The notes under the pieces: model-generated | Database searches by the model: none | Told to the model about the DNA's origin: nothing | The model's input: the letters and a program-made list of their open reading frames with translations, nothing else | Program-made: the position numbers and the translations under genes | Shown here: one piece after another, positions 6,622-7,401 of the stretch | How the letters are laid out: each line of letters begins with the position of its first letter | How positions within the stretch are numbered: the stretch's first letter is position 1 | Source of the DNA: CANJDH01 sp964443245 | GTDB lineage: Bacteria > Pseudomonadota > Gammaproteobacteria > Burkholderiales > JAEUOS01 | Reading direction: 5' to 3' | Assembly (NCBI GenBank): GCA_964443245.1 | Contig: CAYUEG010000160.1 | Span: 1-7,401 of the forward strand | Length of the DNA stretch: 7,401 bases

Positions 6622-7401
6622 CTAAGGTTTGGCAGGGGCGGGGCTGGCATCGAGCTTGCCGTCCCAGCCGCCGCCAGCGGCGCGGTACAGCGTGATCCAG
6701 GCATTCAACCCTTCGAACTCCAGCGCGGCAACGGCGCCGTCTGCTGCCAGGGAGGTGCGGCGGGCGTCTTCCAGTTCGATCAGGCTCCCCAGACCGACCC
6801 GTTGACGGGTGCGTGCGGCTTCCAGACTCTGTCGATAGCCGCTGGCCGCCGCCTGCGTATCGCCGGTGCGGGCCTGTACTGCTGCCAGTCGAACCATGGC
6901 TTCTTCCACTTCGCGCACGGCATTGCGCACTTTGGCGCGGTAGGCCGCTTCCGCTGCAGCGTATTGTGCGCGTGCGGCGTCCGCATTGGCGGCACGGCGC
7001 CCGCCGTCGAGAAGGGGCACACTGAGGGACGGTCCGATCGACCAGGTCGTGACATTGATCGCCGGGCTGCCGTCGAGGCGGGAGCGGGTCGGGGTGACGT
7101 TACCAGTGAGCGAGAGACGCGGGTAGCGGTCGGCTTCGGCCACGCCAATCGCAGCGCTCGCGACCGCCACCTCGCGCTCCGCAGCGGCCACATCGGGGCG
7201 CTGTGCCAGTACCCTGGCCGGCAATGCATCAATCGAGAATTGCGCGGGACGCGGCAGCGCGGCCGGCGTACCTGCTGCACGGGCCAGCAGGGCACGCAAA
7301 GCCGGTTCCTCCTTGGCCGTGAGCGCCACCAGCCCCTTGATGTCGATGTCACACAGGGCCTGACGCTGGCTCAATGCCGATGCGCCATCGGCCGCGCTGG
7401 C
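6622..7401 (-). CDS. Outer-membrane factor of the efflux pump, TolC/NodT family, C-terminal part; 5' end outside window
   Basis: This is the trimeric channel that carries substrate across the periplasm and outer membrane. The frame stays open to the right edge (260 codons including stop), so the TTG at 7374 is only an internal Leu and about half of the protein (NodT family about 450-500 residues) is missing, including the signal peptide and first repeat. Family features seen are CDIDIKGLVALT (CDxxxKALVALTG in relatives), the strongly conserved RPDVAAAEREV followed by IGVAEADRYPRLSLTGN, SIGPSLSVPLLDGGRR at the second barrel strands, long Ala/Arg-rich helices of the periplasmic tunnel (YRAKVRNAVREVEEAMVRL), and the terminal ITLYRAAGGGW motif. 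A short Pro/Ala-rich tail ends the protein. It is the first of the three pump genes visible; the adaptor starts 21 bases after its TAG stop. The operon promoter and any regulator would lie beyond the right edge. Confidence 0.93.
   Translation of the reverse strand, partial: ASAADGASALSQRQALCDIDIKGLVALTAKEEPALRALLARAAGTPAALPRPAQFSIDALPARVLAQRPDVAAAEREVAVASAAIGVAEADRYPRLSLTGNVTPTRSRLDGSPAINVTTWSIGPSLSVPLLDGGRRAANADAARAQYAAAEAAYRAKVRNAVREVEEAMVRLAAVQARTGDTQAAASGYRQSLEAARTRQRVGLGSLIELEDARRTSLAADGAVAALEFEGLNAWITLYRAAGGGWDGKLDASPAPAKP

Noticed and set aside
6007..6625. Overlapping plus-strand open frames of about 200 codons opposite the adaptor
   Set aside because: They are Ala/Ser/Arg/Gly-rich shadows of the adaptor coiled-coil coding sequence.
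7372..7374. TTG as a possible start of the outer-membrane factor
   Set aside because: The frame continues upstream to the window edge and the protein seen is only the C-terminal half of a NodT-family channel.

Overview
The window is high-GC, tightly packed chromosomal DNA. Protein character (GlmS closest in style to betaproteobacterial enzymes, a zeta-crystallin-like quinone reductase, and a tripartite RND pump with a NodT-type outer-membrane channel) points to a Gram-negative proteobacterium, most likely a betaproteobacterium. This assignment rests on recalled family resemblance, not on a search. I see no rRNA, tRNA, CRISPR array, insertion sequence, attachment site or phage gene, and composition looks even throughout.

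Left part (plus strand): the 3' part of glmS (isomerase half of glucosamine-6-phosphate synthase) runs in from the left edge and stops at 1091. After a 77-base gap, which holds a modest hairpin and a good ribosome binding site, comes a complete 324-residue NADPH:quinone-reductase-like gene (1169..2143). A 132-base convergent gap without an obvious intrinsic terminator follows.

Right part (minus strand, read from right to left): a compact operon for a tripartite efflux pump. It consists of an outer-membrane factor (its 5' end lies beyond the right edge), a periplasmic adaptor, and an inner-membrane RND permease. The channel and adaptor genes are 21 bases apart, and the adaptor and permease overlap by 4 bases. 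Together they encode a complete proton-driven envelope-spanning pump: the permease has the proton-relay Asp-Asp and Lys, the adaptor has a signal peptide, a coiled-coil hairpin and a TolC-docking-like tip motif, and the channel fragment has the NodT-family C-terminal half. No regulator is in the window and the promoter must lie to the right of it.

I do not see a previously undescribed system here. The points most worth a second look are a Lys/Pro-rich insertion in the adaptor, a Gly/Ala-rich loop in the permease where AcrB has phenylalanines, and the tight translational arrangement of the pump operon.
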